Shown piece after piece: positions 25,703 through 34,979 of a DNA stretch of 60,259 nucleotides. The notes under the pieces are model-generated. The model was not told the DNA's origin and searched no databases. It was given only the letters and a program-made list of their open reading frames with translations. The position numbers and the translations under genes were made by a program. Numbering within the stretch: position 1 is the stretch's first letter; every line of letters begins with the position of its first letter. The DNA is from an uncultured Bacteroidales bacterium (GTDB lineage: Bacteria > Bacteroidota > Bacteroidia > Bacteroidales > UBA932): contig CASFLY010000104.1 of the NCBI GenBank assembly GCA_949295645.1, positions 1 to 60,259 of the forward strand. The letters run 5' to 3'.

Positions 25703-27910
25703 ATGGTAAAATTTGTAATAAAACGGGACGGGCGTATTGTCGACTTCGATAAAAGAAAAATCGTAGATGCCGTATTGAAGGCAATGGACGTCACGGAAGA
25801 AGGCGAAGACATCGTGCTTGCGGCGGAGATAGCTGCTGCCATAGCCAAAATCGACACGGAAAGCATGAGCGTGGAAGACATCCAGGACCATGTGGAGATG
25901 GAACTGATGAACAGCCCGCGCAAGGAAGTTGCAAAGAAGTACATCGCATACCGTAATCAGAGGAACCTGGCGAGAAAGGCAAAATCGCGCGAGATTTTCA
26001 AGGAAATCATCGAAGCCCAGGCGACTGACGTGACCCGCGAGAACGCGAACATGAATGCCGACACGCCGGCCGGAATGATGATGAAGTTCGCATCCGAATC
26101 CACCAAATCGTTCGTGGACGAATGCCTGCTGTCGGAAGACGTGAAGGAGGCCGTGCAGAACGGGTACATCCATATCCACGACAAGGACTACTACCCAACA
26201 AAGAGCCTCACCTGCGTCCAGCATCCGCTCGACAGGATTCTGAAAAACGGATTTTTCGCAGGACACGGAGAATCCCGCCCGGCCAAAAGGATAGAAACGG
26301 CCAGCATCCTCGGCTGCATCTCGATGGAGACTGTCCAGAACGAGATGCACGGCGGCCAGGCCATTCCGGCATTCGACTTTTACATGGCGCCGTTCGTAAG
26401 GCGTACCTTCCACGAAGAACTCGACAAGCTCGGCGATATCCTCGGCCAGGACTTCAGCCATCTGAAAGACATCCAACTCGATGACTACATAAAGAGAGAC
26501 CTCCTTGGAATCCAGGGTGAGGAAAGGGTCATCCAGCATGCCGTAAACATGACCGTCAGCCGCGTCCACCAGTCGATGGAGGCTTTCGTACACAATATGA
26601 ACTCCATTCACTCCCGCGGAGGGAACCAGGTGGTTTTCAGCTCCATAAACTACGGCACGGACACCTCTGCCGAAGGACGCTGCGTCATCAGGGAGATCCT
26701 GAACACGACCTACGAAGGCGTCGGGAACGGCTCCACAGCCATCTTCCCTATCCAGATATGGAAAAAGAAACGCGGAGTCAGCTACCTGCCCGAAGACAAG
26801 AACTACGACCTGTACAAGTTCGCCTGCAAGGTGTCCGCAAGACGTTTCTTCCCGAACTTCCTCAACCTCGACGCCACGTTCAACCAGCACGAGCTGTGGA
26901 GGGAGGACGATCCGGAAAGATACCAGTACGAAGTGGCCACGATGGGCTGCCGCACGAGAGTGTTCGAAAACAGGTTCGGCCCAAAGACTTCCATCGGCAG
27001 GGGCAACCTTTCCTTCACCACGATAAATATCGTAAGGTTGGCCATCGAATGTATGAAAGAGCCTGACCAGAACAAAAGGATACAGATGTTCTTCGAAAAG
27101 TTGGACTGGGCGTTGAACGTCACCGCCAAGCAGCTCTGCGAAAGATACGACTTCCAGAAGACCGCGATGAAAAAGCAGTTCCCTCTGCTGATGGGAGCCC
27201 TCTGGTTGGGAAGCGAAAATCTAAAGGAAGAGGACACTATCGAGTCCGTCATCAACCAGGGCACCCTCGGAATCGGATTTATCGGACTTGCGGAAGCCCT
27301 GATCGCCCTCATCGGGAAACATCACGGAGAGTCGGAAGAAGCCCAGGCCCTCGGACTGAGGATAGTTTCATATATGAGGGACAAGGTCAACGAGTTCTCT
27401 GAAAGGTACCAGCACAACTTCAGCGTCCTCGCCACACCGGCAGAAGGCCTCGCCGGGCGGTTCACCAAGATGGACAAGAAGAAATTCGGCATAATACCGG
27501 GAGTCACCGACAAGGAATACTACACGAACTCGAACCATGTTCCTGTCTACTACCACTGCACGCCTAAGCACAAGGCCGAAGTCGAAGGCCCTTACCACGC
27601 ACTGACGGGCGGCGGACATATTTTCTACGTGGAAATCGACGGGGACGCCACACACAATCCTGAAGCCATAATGGCAATTGTGGATCTGATGGACAAGTAC
27701 AACATGGGGTACGGTTCGGTCAACCACAACCGCAACCGCTGTATGGACTGCGGCTTCGAAAATGCCGATGCGGATCTTGAGGAATGCCCTAAGTGCCACA
27801 GCCACAACATCGACAAACTGCAGCGGATTACCGGATATTTAGTCGGGACGACGGCAAGGTGGAACAGCGCCAAGCTCGCCGAGCTTAAAGACCGCGTCGT
27901 CCACAAATAA
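25703..27910 (+). CDS. nrdD: Anaerobic ribonucleoside-triphosphate reductase
   Basis: 735 residues. Oxygen-sensitive glycyl-radical enzyme that reduces NTPs to dNTPs. An N-terminal ATP-cone (VIKRDGRIVDFDKRKIVDAV) is the allosteric site. The core carries NSIHSRGGNQVVFSS and MGCRTRV. Four cysteines near residues 680-700 (CMDC, CPKC) bind zinc, and the C-terminal glycyl-radical motif is RITGYLVG with Gly at about 711. nrdG, its activase, follows after 135 nt that hold structured repeat copy C. Confidence 0.97.
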   Translation: MVKFVIKRDGRIVDFDKRKIVDAVLKAMDVTEEGEDIVLAAEIAAAIAKIDTESMSVEDIQDHVEMELMNSPRKEVAKKYIAYRNQRNLARKAKSREIFKEIIEAQATDVTRENANMNADTPAGMMMKFASESTKSFVDECLLSEDVKEAVQNGYIHIHDKDYYPTKSLTCVQHPLDRILKNGFFAGHGESRPAKRIETASILGCISMETVQNEMHGGQAIPAFDFYMAPFVRRTFHEELDKLGDILGQDFSHLKDIQLDDYIKRDLLGIQGEERVIQHAVNMTVSRVHQSMEAFVHNMNSIHSRGGNQVVFSSINYGTDTSAEGRCVIREILNTTYEGVGNGSTAIFPIQIWKKKRGVSYLPEDKNYDLYKFACKVSARRFFPNFLNLDATFNQHELWREDDPERYQYEVATMGCRTRVFENRFGPKTSIGRGNLSFTTINIVRLAIECMKEPDQNKRIQMFFEKLDWALNVTAKQLCERYDFQKTAMKKQFPLLMGALWLGSENLKEEDTIESVINQGTLGIGFIGLAEALIALIGKHHGESEEAQALGLRIVSYMRDKVNEFSERYQHNFSVLATPAEGLAGRFTKMDKKKFGIIPGVTDKEYYTNSNHVPVYYHCTPKHKAEVEGPYHALTGGGHIFYVEIDGDATHNPEAIMAIVDLMDKYNMGYGSVNHNRNRCMDCGFENADADLEECPKCHSHNIDKLQRITGYLVGTTARWNSAKLAELKDRVVHK

Positions 27911-27912
27911 AT

Positions 27913-28034
27913 CCGGTTTGCAAGAGCAGGCAATCTGCGGCGTTACGCAAGTCTCGGAAATCCTCACATACAACAGTATGCTCCGGTGTTCCTCGACTTG
28001 TGTGCCTTGCATCTTACCCACTCTTGCAAACCGG
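27913..28034. repeat. Structured intergenic repeat, copy C
   Basis: Perfect 14-bp outer stem: CCGGTTTGCAAGAG (27913-27926) with CTCTTGCAAACCGG (28021-28034). Inner hairpin CATAC (27967-27971), loop AACA, GTATG (27976-27980). Shares the internal blocks (AATCTGC.GCGTT and GCCTTGCATCTTACCC) with copies A and B while both stems differ in sequence yet remain paired. Fills the nrdD-nrdG spacer. Confidence 0.8.
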
Positions 28035-28045
28035 CATCCCAATGA

Positions 28046-28564
28046 ATGCAAGGTATGACAAGTATAAGGATATTGGATATTCTGGAGGAGACCATGGCCG
28101 ACGGCCCCGGTCTCCGTACTGCAATATACTGTGCTGGATGCGCCCATCACTGCCCCGGTTGTCACAATCCGCAGTCCTGGGATTTCAACGGCGGGCATGA
28201 GGCCAGTGTGGACGAACTTCTGGACATCGTGAAATCCGACGAATTCAGCAACGTGACATTCACCGGCGGAGACCCGCTCTACCAGGTGGAGGCATTCACC
28301 GAACTGGCCCGCAGGATCAAGGAGGAGACCGGCAAGACCATCTGGTGCTATACCGGCTTCACATACGAGGAAATACTGGAAGACGAAAAGATGTCACGGA
28401 TCCTGCCGTACATAGACGTACTCGTGGACGGGCCTTTCGTTCAGGAACAGAGAGATCCGGAACTGCTGTTCCGCGGCAGCGCGAACCAGCGCATCATCTA
28501 TCTGCACGGGAATCCGGATGAAGATGTCATCCCCGGGACTGTGGAGACAATACGGCCGAAATAA
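28046..28564 (+). CDS. nrdG: Anaerobic ribonucleotide reductase activating protein (radical SAM)
   Basis: 172 residues (ATG 28055, three codons later, is an equally good start). Uses S-adenosylmethionine and a 4Fe-4S cluster to make the glycyl radical on NrdD. The cluster motif CxxxCxxC is C32-AHH-C36-PG-C39, and FTGGDPL is the SAM-binding GGxP segment. Its last 38 nt overlap, tail to tail, the end of the gene on the other strand. Confidence 0.95.
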   Translation: MQGMTSIRILDILEETMADGPGLRTAIYCAGCAHHCPGCHNPQSWDFNGGHEASVDELLDIVKSDEFSNVTFTGGDPLYQVEAFTELARRIKEETGKTIWCYTGFTYEEILEDEKMSRILPYIDVLVDGPFVQEQRDPELLFRGSANQRIIYLHGNPDEDVIPGTVETIRPK

Positions 28565-29984
28565 ACCTGTTCTTCGGGGATACGGAAAAATAGACCTTGT
28601 CATACCCGCATTCAGGGCACCATCCGCCACCGAGGAGTATGTATTCGAGCGATGAGCGGAACCTGTGCCCGTTTTCGCATTCCCAGTCGAAGACGGCACC
28701 TTTCTTTCCGATGCGATCCGCCGGGCCGAGGAATTTTCCTCCGCGGAATTCTGCCGCAGCCCGGATTTCATCCTCCGTCAGGGCGTATATGGACTTGCTT
28801 TCGTCATAGCCTTTCGGAAGGTCCGCCACCTGTCCTGCCGCACGGGCCTTGTCGAGATTCTTTTCCAGCGGCTCCGGTCTCATCTGGTCCCAGGACTTTA
28901 TATTGTCATATTCCTCCCGGGAGCCGTAATACGCTTTCAGTTTTTCCTCGTCATCCGCAGCCCAGGACTGCGTGCCGAGCCCCTTTTCGTATGCCAGCGG
29001 TCTGAGAAAAGCCTTTATCAGGAAAGACGGCACTATTCTGGCCAAAGAGTAATACCACGGCAGCTGCGCCTTCAGTCCGGCAAAGTATTCCTCCACCGGC
29101 ACATTGGCCCGGAAATGCAGATAACTTTCGAGGACATCCGCATCAGTGTACCACATCCCGTGGAAATTCCGCGTGGCGAACCATCTCGGCTCGAACACCT
29201 TCTCTATGTTCCTGATTCCGAGCGGAGCCATAAGCATAGTTTCGAATTCGTAGTTCACCAGACGGTACTGCTCTCCGCTGCTGATATTGTAGAACCTGTT
29301 CCAGAACTCCTCCGGGACCCAGTCTTCGACCACATTGGCCAGAAGCCTGCCGGAATCCTCTATCGTTGCCCATTCCAGGACGCCTTTTATCGGAACGTGA
29401 AACGCTGTCGGACTCAACTGCCTGAATATGCCCGGGTACAGGATTCCGCTCTGGCGGAGCGACACCCACCACTTTATCCCCGAATCGGCTATAGCCCTCT
29501 CCGCCATACATTTCGACACGGAATACCGGTCGTACCGGCTGGCATAGACCGGCTCTCCGGCACAGCCCCAGTGCAGCATCGGCATCCGGTCCCCGCACTG
29601 TGCCACAGAGCCTATGTAGACGACCTTTATATTGTCGGCATCCGGTTGGGCAAGAACCGCCTTCACGATGTTCCTGGCGGCCCCGACATTGGTTTTCAGC
29701 GTCTTTTCAGGATAATAGTCGGCTCCCGGAGAAACCATCCCGCCTACATGCAGAACGAAATCCGCCCCAGTCACACCCCGCAGGATGTCGTCATAATCCA
29801 GCAAATCGCCCCAGATTACCGTCACTGACGGAACCGAGAGGTAAGGTGCAAGTTTTTTCCTGTTCCGTCTGCTCGGACGTGCAATGACCCTTATGTCGAA
29901 CCTGTCCCTTTTCTTCAACAGTTCCTGGAATCCGGCCCAGCCCATATTCCCGGTAGCCCCTGTCAGAAAAACCGTCTTTTTCAT
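28527..29984 (-). CDS. NAD-dependent epimerase/dehydratase-family protein with zinc-binding tail
   Basis: 485 residues. Residues 1-300 are an extended short-chain dehydrogenase: FLTGATGNMGWAG nucleotide loop and a YSVSK catalytic Tyr/Lys near residue 158. Substrate unknown, probably a sugar nucleotide or steroid-like compound. After a helical region, the tail (about 430-470) has WECENGHRF followed by WCPECGY, i.e. C-x3-H and CxxC, a treble-clef-like zinc site of the DUF4379 kind. Such a fusion is unusual. The 3' end overlaps nrdG by 38 nt. Confidence 0.8.
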   Translation of the reverse strand: MKKTVFLTGATGNMGWAGFQELLKKRDRFDIRVIARPSRRNRKKLAPYLSVPSVTVIWGDLLDYDDILRGVTGADFVLHVGGMVSPGADYYPEKTLKTNVGAARNIVKAVLAQPDADNIKVVYIGSVAQCGDRMPMLHWGCAGEPVYASRYDRYSVSKCMAERAIADSGIKWWVSLRQSGILYPGIFRQLSPTAFHVPIKGVLEWATIEDSGRLLANVVEDWVPEEFWNRFYNISSGEQYRLVNYEFETMLMAPLGIRNIEKVFEPRWFATRNFHGMWYTDADVLESYLHFRANVPVEEYFAGLKAQLPWYYSLARIVPSFLIKAFLRPLAYEKGLGTQSWAADDEEKLKAYYGSREEYDNIKSWDQMRPEPLEKNLDKARAAGQVADLPKGYDESKSIYALTEDEIRAAAEFRGGKFLGPADRIGKKGAVFDWECENGHRFRSSLEYILLGGGWCPECGYDKVYFSVSPKNRFISAVLSPQSRG

Positions 29985-30019
29985 TTGTCTTTTCTTTTAA
30001 TCTTCAAGCCCTGAGGCTT

Positions 30020-31207
30020 TTACTTCCGCAGCCAGGTCTCCGGGTTCTGAGGCTTGTTCCCTTGCCAGATCTGGAAATGCAGCTGCGTCTCCCCGTTGAT
30101 AGTATCCACCGTACCTATCTTCTGCCCCGTCTTCACTTTGTCGCCGGCCTTGACCGACGTGGATTTCAGCTTGCAATAGAACGAGAAATAGTTTCCATGC
30201 TGCACCAGGACACACTGGTTGTATCCCGGCATCACCACTATCTGCTTCACCGTCCCGTCGAACACGGCATTTACTCCGGCCCCTTCCGGAAGCGCTATCG
30301 AAATCCCGTTGTTGAACGGCAGCTTTACGTTGGTAAACACCGGATGATAGTGCTGTCCGAAACGGTCCACCACAACCCCGTCCGCCGGCCACGGCAGCCT
30401 GCCTTTGTTTTTCGAGAACTCCTCCGCGAGCCTGTAGTCGATTTCCGTTTTGCCGTCTTTCCCTTTCGAGGCTTTCATCGCCGCTTCTATGATCTTCTGT
30501 ATCTCCCTGTCCAAGGCCTCCACCTGACGTTTTTTCGAAGCCAGCTCCTTCTGGTATCTGGCCTTGTTCCGCTTCAGGTCGGACACGATTTTCTCCGCTT
30601 CCGCCTCCTCTTTCTGCAAGGCAGCCAGTTCCGCCTGCCGTTCCGCCCTGACCTCTTCTGCCCCGGCCTTCAATTTCCGGAGCCTCGCTTTCTGCTCCTC
30701 CAGCTCTTCTCTGGCATCCTTTATTTTCCCGGCCTGGGCCCGGGTCTCGGCCGACAGATTCTTGAAGTAGCTGTAGCGGCGGAATGCCTGGCCGAGATCT
30801 TCGCTCGCCAGGATGTACATATACCACAGGCGGGCGTCACGGTTCTTATAGGCGTTGAGAATCAGCCTTTCATAATAGGAAGAAAGGGTGTCGAGCCTCG
30901 CGTTCAGCCTGTTTATCTGCCTTTGTGTCAGGTATATGTCATCGGAATACCTTCTGATCTGACGGTCGCTCTCCTTTATCAGGGCCCTTCTGCCCGAGAT
31001 TTTTGTACGCACGAGGGTCAGACGGGAAAGTTCGCTCCTGCTCCTGCTCGCATTTTCGGAGAGCTGCCTGTCTAAAATCCCGATTTCCTTCTCCAGCCGG
31101 GCCTTCCTTTCCTCGTATTCACGTGTGTCCTGAGCCAGGAGCGGCATGGCCGTACCGAGCACGGAAAAAAACAGAATCGCAGGAATTATGATGCGGGAAA
31201 ACTTCAT
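30020..31207 (-). CDS. EnvC-like murein-hydrolase activator (degenerate M23 domain)
   Basis: 395 residues with a signal peptide (ends near LLAQ). A long coiled coil (about 20-250) precedes a C-terminal LytM/M23 fold. Two zinc-binding positions have been lost: NNGISIAL stands where active enzymes have HxGxD, and GETQLHFQIW keeps only one of the HxH histidines. Like EnvC it probably activates amidases during cell division instead of cutting peptidoglycan itself. Start overlaps the upstream TPR gene by 4 nt (ATGA). Confidence 0.87.
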   Translation of the reverse strand: MKFSRIIIPAILFFSVLGTAMPLLAQDTREYEERKARLEKEIGILDRQLSENASRSRSELSRLTLVRTKISGRRALIKESDRQIRRYSDDIYLTQRQINRLNARLDTLSSYYERLILNAYKNRDARLWYMYILASEDLGQAFRRYSYFKNLSAETRAQAGKIKDAREELEEQKARLRKLKAGAEEVRAERQAELAALQKEEAEAEKIVSDLKRNKARYQKELASKKRQVEALDREIQKIIEAAMKASKGKDGKTEIDYRLAEEFSKNKGRLPWPADGVVVDRFGQHYHPVFTNVKLPFNNGISIALPEGAGVNAVFDGTVKQIVVMPGYNQCVLVQHGNYFSFYCKLKSTSVKAGDKVKTGQKIGTVDTINGETQLHFQIWQGNKPQNPETWLRK

Positions 31208-32925
31208 TCGGAATCCTTTTTTATACAGCTTTTGCGCTCGCTTATCTTCTTGTCCAGATCAGGAATCTCGCCGTTGTTGATGGCCTTGGCCTTGTTCCAG
31301 TACAGGAGGGCAAGATCATACTCTTTCAGGGCGAAAAGCACTTCCGCATAATGGTCCAGAATCACGGGGCTGTCTTTCCCTCCGTAAAGCATAACGGCGT
31401 TCTTGAAGAACGGCTTCGCCTCAAGAGCCTTGCCCTGCAGGAACAGTATCCAGCCGAATGTGTCGAGATATGTGGAGTTGTCCGGATCTTTTTCTACGGT
31501 CTTCTTGCTCATTGCGTAGGCCTTCTTGAGCTTCCTGTTGTCCATGCTCAGGAAATAGGCGTAGTTGTTCAGGACGGGGAGATAGTCGGGATTGATTTCC
31601 AGGGCCTTGTCATACGCCTTATAGGCTTTTTTCTTCTCCCCGAGCTTATAGTACATATCCCCCATGGTAGTATAGGAATTCAGAACGACCGCACTGTCGT
31701 CCGGAGCCATTTCGAGCAGTTCTCCGCAAATTTCTATCACACGGCCGTAATTTCCGAGATTGTACTCCCCGAGGCTGGCGTACTCCCGGAAAGCCGTCTC
31801 CGACGGGAATTTCCCTGCCGCCTTTTCCGCCTCGTCCACCAGGGCCTGCCAGTCATTGGTGTACATCAGCATTTCCACGTATGAAGCTGCGGCGGCGATG
31901 CTTTCCGGCCAGTATTCCACATTGGCCCTGAAACTGGACTTTGCCTTGGGATAATCCCCTTTGGAGTAATAATATATCCCCGACATCAGGTTTACGGAAG
32001 AATCTCTCGGGTATTTGCCGCTGCATATGTTGACCAGAGAATCCATCTGCGTCCCGAATATCCTGAAAAACTGCTTGTCCGCGGACCGTATCAGTGCGTT
32101 CAGATAGCCGCATTTCCCCTCCACGGGGATATTGTCATTGTCCACAAAACCGTACAGGACATCGAAGTAGCTGTCATAGTCGCGCGCGATTCTGTACGTC
32201 TCGGCCTTTCCGAGGATGGCCGGTGCGTATGACGGGTCGATGTCAAGGGCTTCGTCGTAAAGGCTCAGGGCAGAAGAATCGTTGTACATGGACAACTGTC
32301 TGTCCCCGAGAATGGAAAGCACCTGGACAGAGGAGTATTTCCTGTTGAAGTCCTCCAGGTACCCATAGCCTTCATCTTCCCGGCCCATTTCCCTGAGCAG
32401 GTCGAAACGGGCAAGGGCGGTCATGTCGCTGCTTCCGAACACCGTTTCTATCTGGTCGAGCGTAGAGAGGGCCTTTTCCTGCTGGCCCTGGCTCCTGTAC
32501 AGTTCGACCATCGTATAGTACAGATCGTATTTTTTCGGGAAATCCTCGACCATTTCCTCGAACATCTTCAGGGTCAGTTCTTCCTTACCCGTAGCGGAAT
32601 AGACCATCGCAAGCCTGTAACGGTACCAGAAATTGGACGGATCCAGCCTTGCGGCCTCTTCGAGTTCCGCCTCTGCCGCATCGGCATCGTTCAGACAGAA
32701 TTCGGTCAGCCCGAGGTAAAAATGGCCGGCGTCATTGTCGGGGAACTCCCTGACCACGTCTTTCAGAATGGATTCGGCTTTCGTGAATTCCCCGTTATTA
32801 TAATAGTCCGCTGCCGTTATTATCATATTCTCCGCAACCCTTGTCTTCTGATCCTCGGCCTGCAGCGCGATGACGGAACAGAGCAGACAGGAAAGCGAAA
32901 GTATGGTCGTAAAAAATCCGCGCAT
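31204..32925 (-). CDS. Secreted tetratricopeptide-repeat protein
   Basis: 573 residues with a signal peptide (ends near LQAED). At least eight TPR-like helix pairs are visible, e.g. NNGEFTKAESILKDVVREFP, AEAELEEAARLDPSNF and KAYKAYDKALEINPDYLPVLNNYAYFL. Probably a periplasmic scaffold. Placement ahead of an EnvC-like gene is common in Bacteroidetes, where a DUF4292 gene often stands between; none is here. Confidence 0.85.
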   Translation of the reverse strand: MRGFFTTILSLSCLLCSVIALQAEDQKTRVAENMIITAADYYNNGEFTKAESILKDVVREFPDNDAGHFYLGLTEFCLNDADAAEAELEEAARLDPSNFWYRYRLAMVYSATGKEELTLKMFEEMVEDFPKKYDLYYTMVELYRSQGQQEKALSTLDQIETVFGSSDMTALARFDLLREMGREDEGYGYLEDFNRKYSSVQVLSILGDRQLSMYNDSSALSLYDEALDIDPSYAPAILGKAETYRIARDYDSYFDVLYGFVDNDNIPVEGKCGYLNALIRSADKQFFRIFGTQMDSLVNICSGKYPRDSSVNLMSGIYYYSKGDYPKAKSSFRANVEYWPESIAAAASYVEMLMYTNDWQALVDEAEKAAGKFPSETAFREYASLGEYNLGNYGRVIEICGELLEMAPDDSAVVLNSYTTMGDMYYKLGEKKKAYKAYDKALEINPDYLPVLNNYAYFLSMDNRKLKKAYAMSKKTVEKDPDNSTYLDTFGWILFLQGKALEAKPFFKNAVMLYGGKDSPVILDHYAEVLFALKEYDLALLYWNKAKAINNGEIPDLDKKISERKSCIKKDSE

Positions 32926-32950
32926 TTGTCATCCTTGTATCAAATCTTTA

Positions 32951-32958
32951 CAAAAATA
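32951..32958 (-). promoter_or_regulatory. -7 promoter box for the TPR-envC-like operon
   Basis: TATTTTTG on the minus strand, 26 nt before the start at 32925. Confidence 0.55.
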
Positions 32959-32971
32959 GCATAAAAAGAAT

Positions 32972-32979
32972 TATCTTTG
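32972..32979 (+). promoter_or_regulatory. -7 promoter box for the sigma factor operon
   Basis: TATCTTTG, perfect consensus, 95 nt before the GTG start at 33074. It is back to back with the minus-strand box at 32951. Confidence 0.6.
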
Positions 32980-33073
32980 AAAAAATTGCGACACAGATGC
33001 AACATTCATTCGTGCTGGGGCATCTTTTACGCGCAGGTTGAACGAAGAATAACTGTTATTTGGAGACGACGCT

Positions 33074-33631
33074 GTGAACGAGACCTTGGAGCAAAGGACG
33101 ATCGAACTATGCAAAAAAGGGGACAGAGCTGCTCAGAAGGCCTTATTTGACCTGCTGGCACCTCGCATGTATCCTGTCTGCATCAGGTATGTCGGCGACA
33201 GGGAGACAGCGCAGGATATCCTGCAGGACGGGTTCGTGACGTTGTTTTCGAAACTCGGCTCCTATAAGGGAGAAGGGTCGTTCGACGGATGGGCGCGGCG
33301 TATCTTCATCAATACTGCCCTGATGTATCTCAGGAAAAAAGACGCGTTGAAAATGAGCGATGATCTCGAAAATGCGAGGCATCTGAGTTCCGATGTTGCC
33401 GGACAGATGGAAAATATCGGGTACAAGGAACTTATGAAATTAGTGACCTCGCTGCCTCCCGGATTCAGGACCGTTTTCAATATGTATGTCATAGAAGGGT
33501 ATTCGCACAAGGAAATCGCGGAAATCCTCGGCATCACCGAGACTACATCGAGGACGCAGCTGAGCAGAGCCCGGATATGGCTGCAGAACAGGATCAAAGC
33601 AGGAAACGATGGAAAAGGAAGACGGAAATAA
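33074..33631 (+). CDS. ECF-type RNA polymerase sigma factor
   Basis: 185 residues from a GTG start. Region 2 (RDAQDILQDGF-like segment TAQDILQDGFVTLFSKLGSY, GWARRIFINTA) and region 4 (TSLPPGFRTVFNMYVIEGYSHKEIAEILGITETTSRTQLSRAR) are both present, with a normal helix-turn-helix. The next gene overlaps its end by 23 nt and encodes a membrane-anchored protein that is likely its regulator or output. Confidence 0.92.
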   Translation: MNETLEQRTIELCKKGDRAAQKALFDLLAPRMYPVCIRYVGDRETAQDILQDGFVTLFSKLGSYKGEGSFDGWARRIFINTALMYLRKKDALKMSDDLENARHLSSDVAGQMENIGYKELMKLVTSLPPGFRTVFNMYVIEGYSHKEIAEILGITETTSRTQLSRARIWLQNRIKAGNDGKGRRK

Positions 33632-34979
33632 ATTGTTCGATTCTCAGATTCGCTCTATTTTGGGCGATGCGCGGGAAGATGTTCCCGGGCATCTCTGGTA
33701 TGGAATAGAGCGGCGTCTTTCTGCCATGGAAAGTATTGCCGGCGGATCGGAGACGACCGGACCGGCAGAGGAGAAAGACCGGAGAAGGACGGTGACGGTT
33801 CCGTTCTGGACGAAGGTGGCCGGCAGCGTGGCGGCGGCAGCGGCTGTTGCGGCCGGGATGTTCCTGTCCGGGACGTTCGACGGAGCGGTCTCAGAGAGGC
33901 AGTATGACCGGATGGCGGAAGTGTCCGGAAATATCGGCATCATACGGGAGGACGGGCTCCACGACATTCGGATGACAGACGTGCCGGCGCCGGAAATGCT
34001 GAAGGATATGCTCAGGCCTGCGGACAAGGCCGGAAATGAAGACATGAGCGGGGATACAGGCTCGGGAGGGAATGAAACCGATGCCGCCGGACCGGTATCC
34101 GCAGCGGATGGAATTCCGTCAACGGAACAGAAAGAGGCCGGGGATTCCGGCGATGGCAGCAACGGCAGCAATGACGGCAACGGCACGGCGGCTCCGGCAG
34201 AAAGACCAGTTTCCGGCGATGTTTCCGAAGATACAGGTGCGTCCGCAGATACCGGTATCTCAAAAGAGGATGCGGCGCAGTGGGAAATGCTGCTGAGGGA
34301 AGAGGAAAATCGTCAACGGCAGGGAGTGAAGACTTCGTTTACGGTGTCGGGCAATGCGATCAGCAATACGAACGCCTCGGTGTCGAACAACAGTCCTGCC
34401 ATTATGTACAGTCCGGGGCGTAACGAGCCGTCAAAGGATATGGTGACCGAATCGAGCGAATCGTCCTATGCGATTCCGGTTTCCGCCGGGCTCGGAGTCA
34501 AGGTGGATTTCACCAGGAGGTGGTCGGCCAGCATCGGAGTGAACTATTCGCTGCTCCGCAGGACATTCGACGGGACATTCTATGATGTCCGGGACGACGG
34601 CGTGCACACCAGCGATTTCTCAGGAATAGTAAACAGGCAGGACTACATAGGTATTCCGGTCAATGTCTATTTCAGCATATTGAAAAGCAATATCATAGAC
34701 TTTTACGCCTACGCGGGCGGCACTGCCGAGAAATGCGTATCCAATGTCTACAGGATGTCGTCCGACGGGGCCGACATAAACCATCGAGAGTCCGTAAAAG
34801 GTATGCAGTTCTCTGCAAATGCGGGTATCGGAATGGAATTCATCATCGCCGATCTGGTCGGCATCTATATCGATCCGAGTCTGCGCTATTATTTCCCTGA
34901 CGACAGGCAGCCGCGAAGCATAAGGACGGTGCAGCCGTTGATGTTTGGGGTGGAGTTGGGGTTCCGCTTCCATCTCTGA
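33609..34979 (+). CDS. Membrane-anchored protein with C-terminal outer-membrane beta-barrel domain; sigma partner
   Basis: 456 residues. The cytosolic N-terminus (about 1-65) is short and charged, as in anti-sigma factors (LFDSQIRSILGDAREDVPGHLW). One transmembrane helix, rich in Ala/Val, lies at about 68-88. A long Gly/Asp/Ser/Glu-rich linker (about 130-265) leads to a domain with porin-like strands (PVSAGLGVKVDFTRRWSASIGVNYSLL, then FGVELGFRFHL at the C-terminus). One chain could link the inner membrane to the outer. The stop codon lies inside repeat copy B. Confidence 0.72.
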   Translation: MEKEDGNKLFDSQIRSILGDAREDVPGHLWYGIERRLSAMESIAGGSETTGPAEEKDRRRTVTVPFWTKVAGSVAAAAAVAAGMFLSGTFDGAVSERQYDRMAEVSGNIGIIREDGLHDIRMTDVPAPEMLKDMLRPADKAGNEDMSGDTGSGGNETDAAGPVSAADGIPSTEQKEAGDSGDGSNGSNDGNGTAAPAERPVSGDVSEDTGASADTGISKEDAAQWEMLLREEENRQRQGVKTSFTVSGNAISNTNASVSNNSPAIMYSPGRNEPSKDMVTESSESSYAIPVSAGLGVKVDFTRRWSASIGVNYSLLRRTFDGTFYDVRDDGVHTSDFSGIVNRQDYIGIPVNVYFSILKSNIIDFYAYAGGTAEKCVSNVYRMSSDGADINHRESVKGMQFSANAGIGMEFIIADLVGIYIDPSLRYYFPDDRQPRSIRTVQPLMFGVELGFRFHL

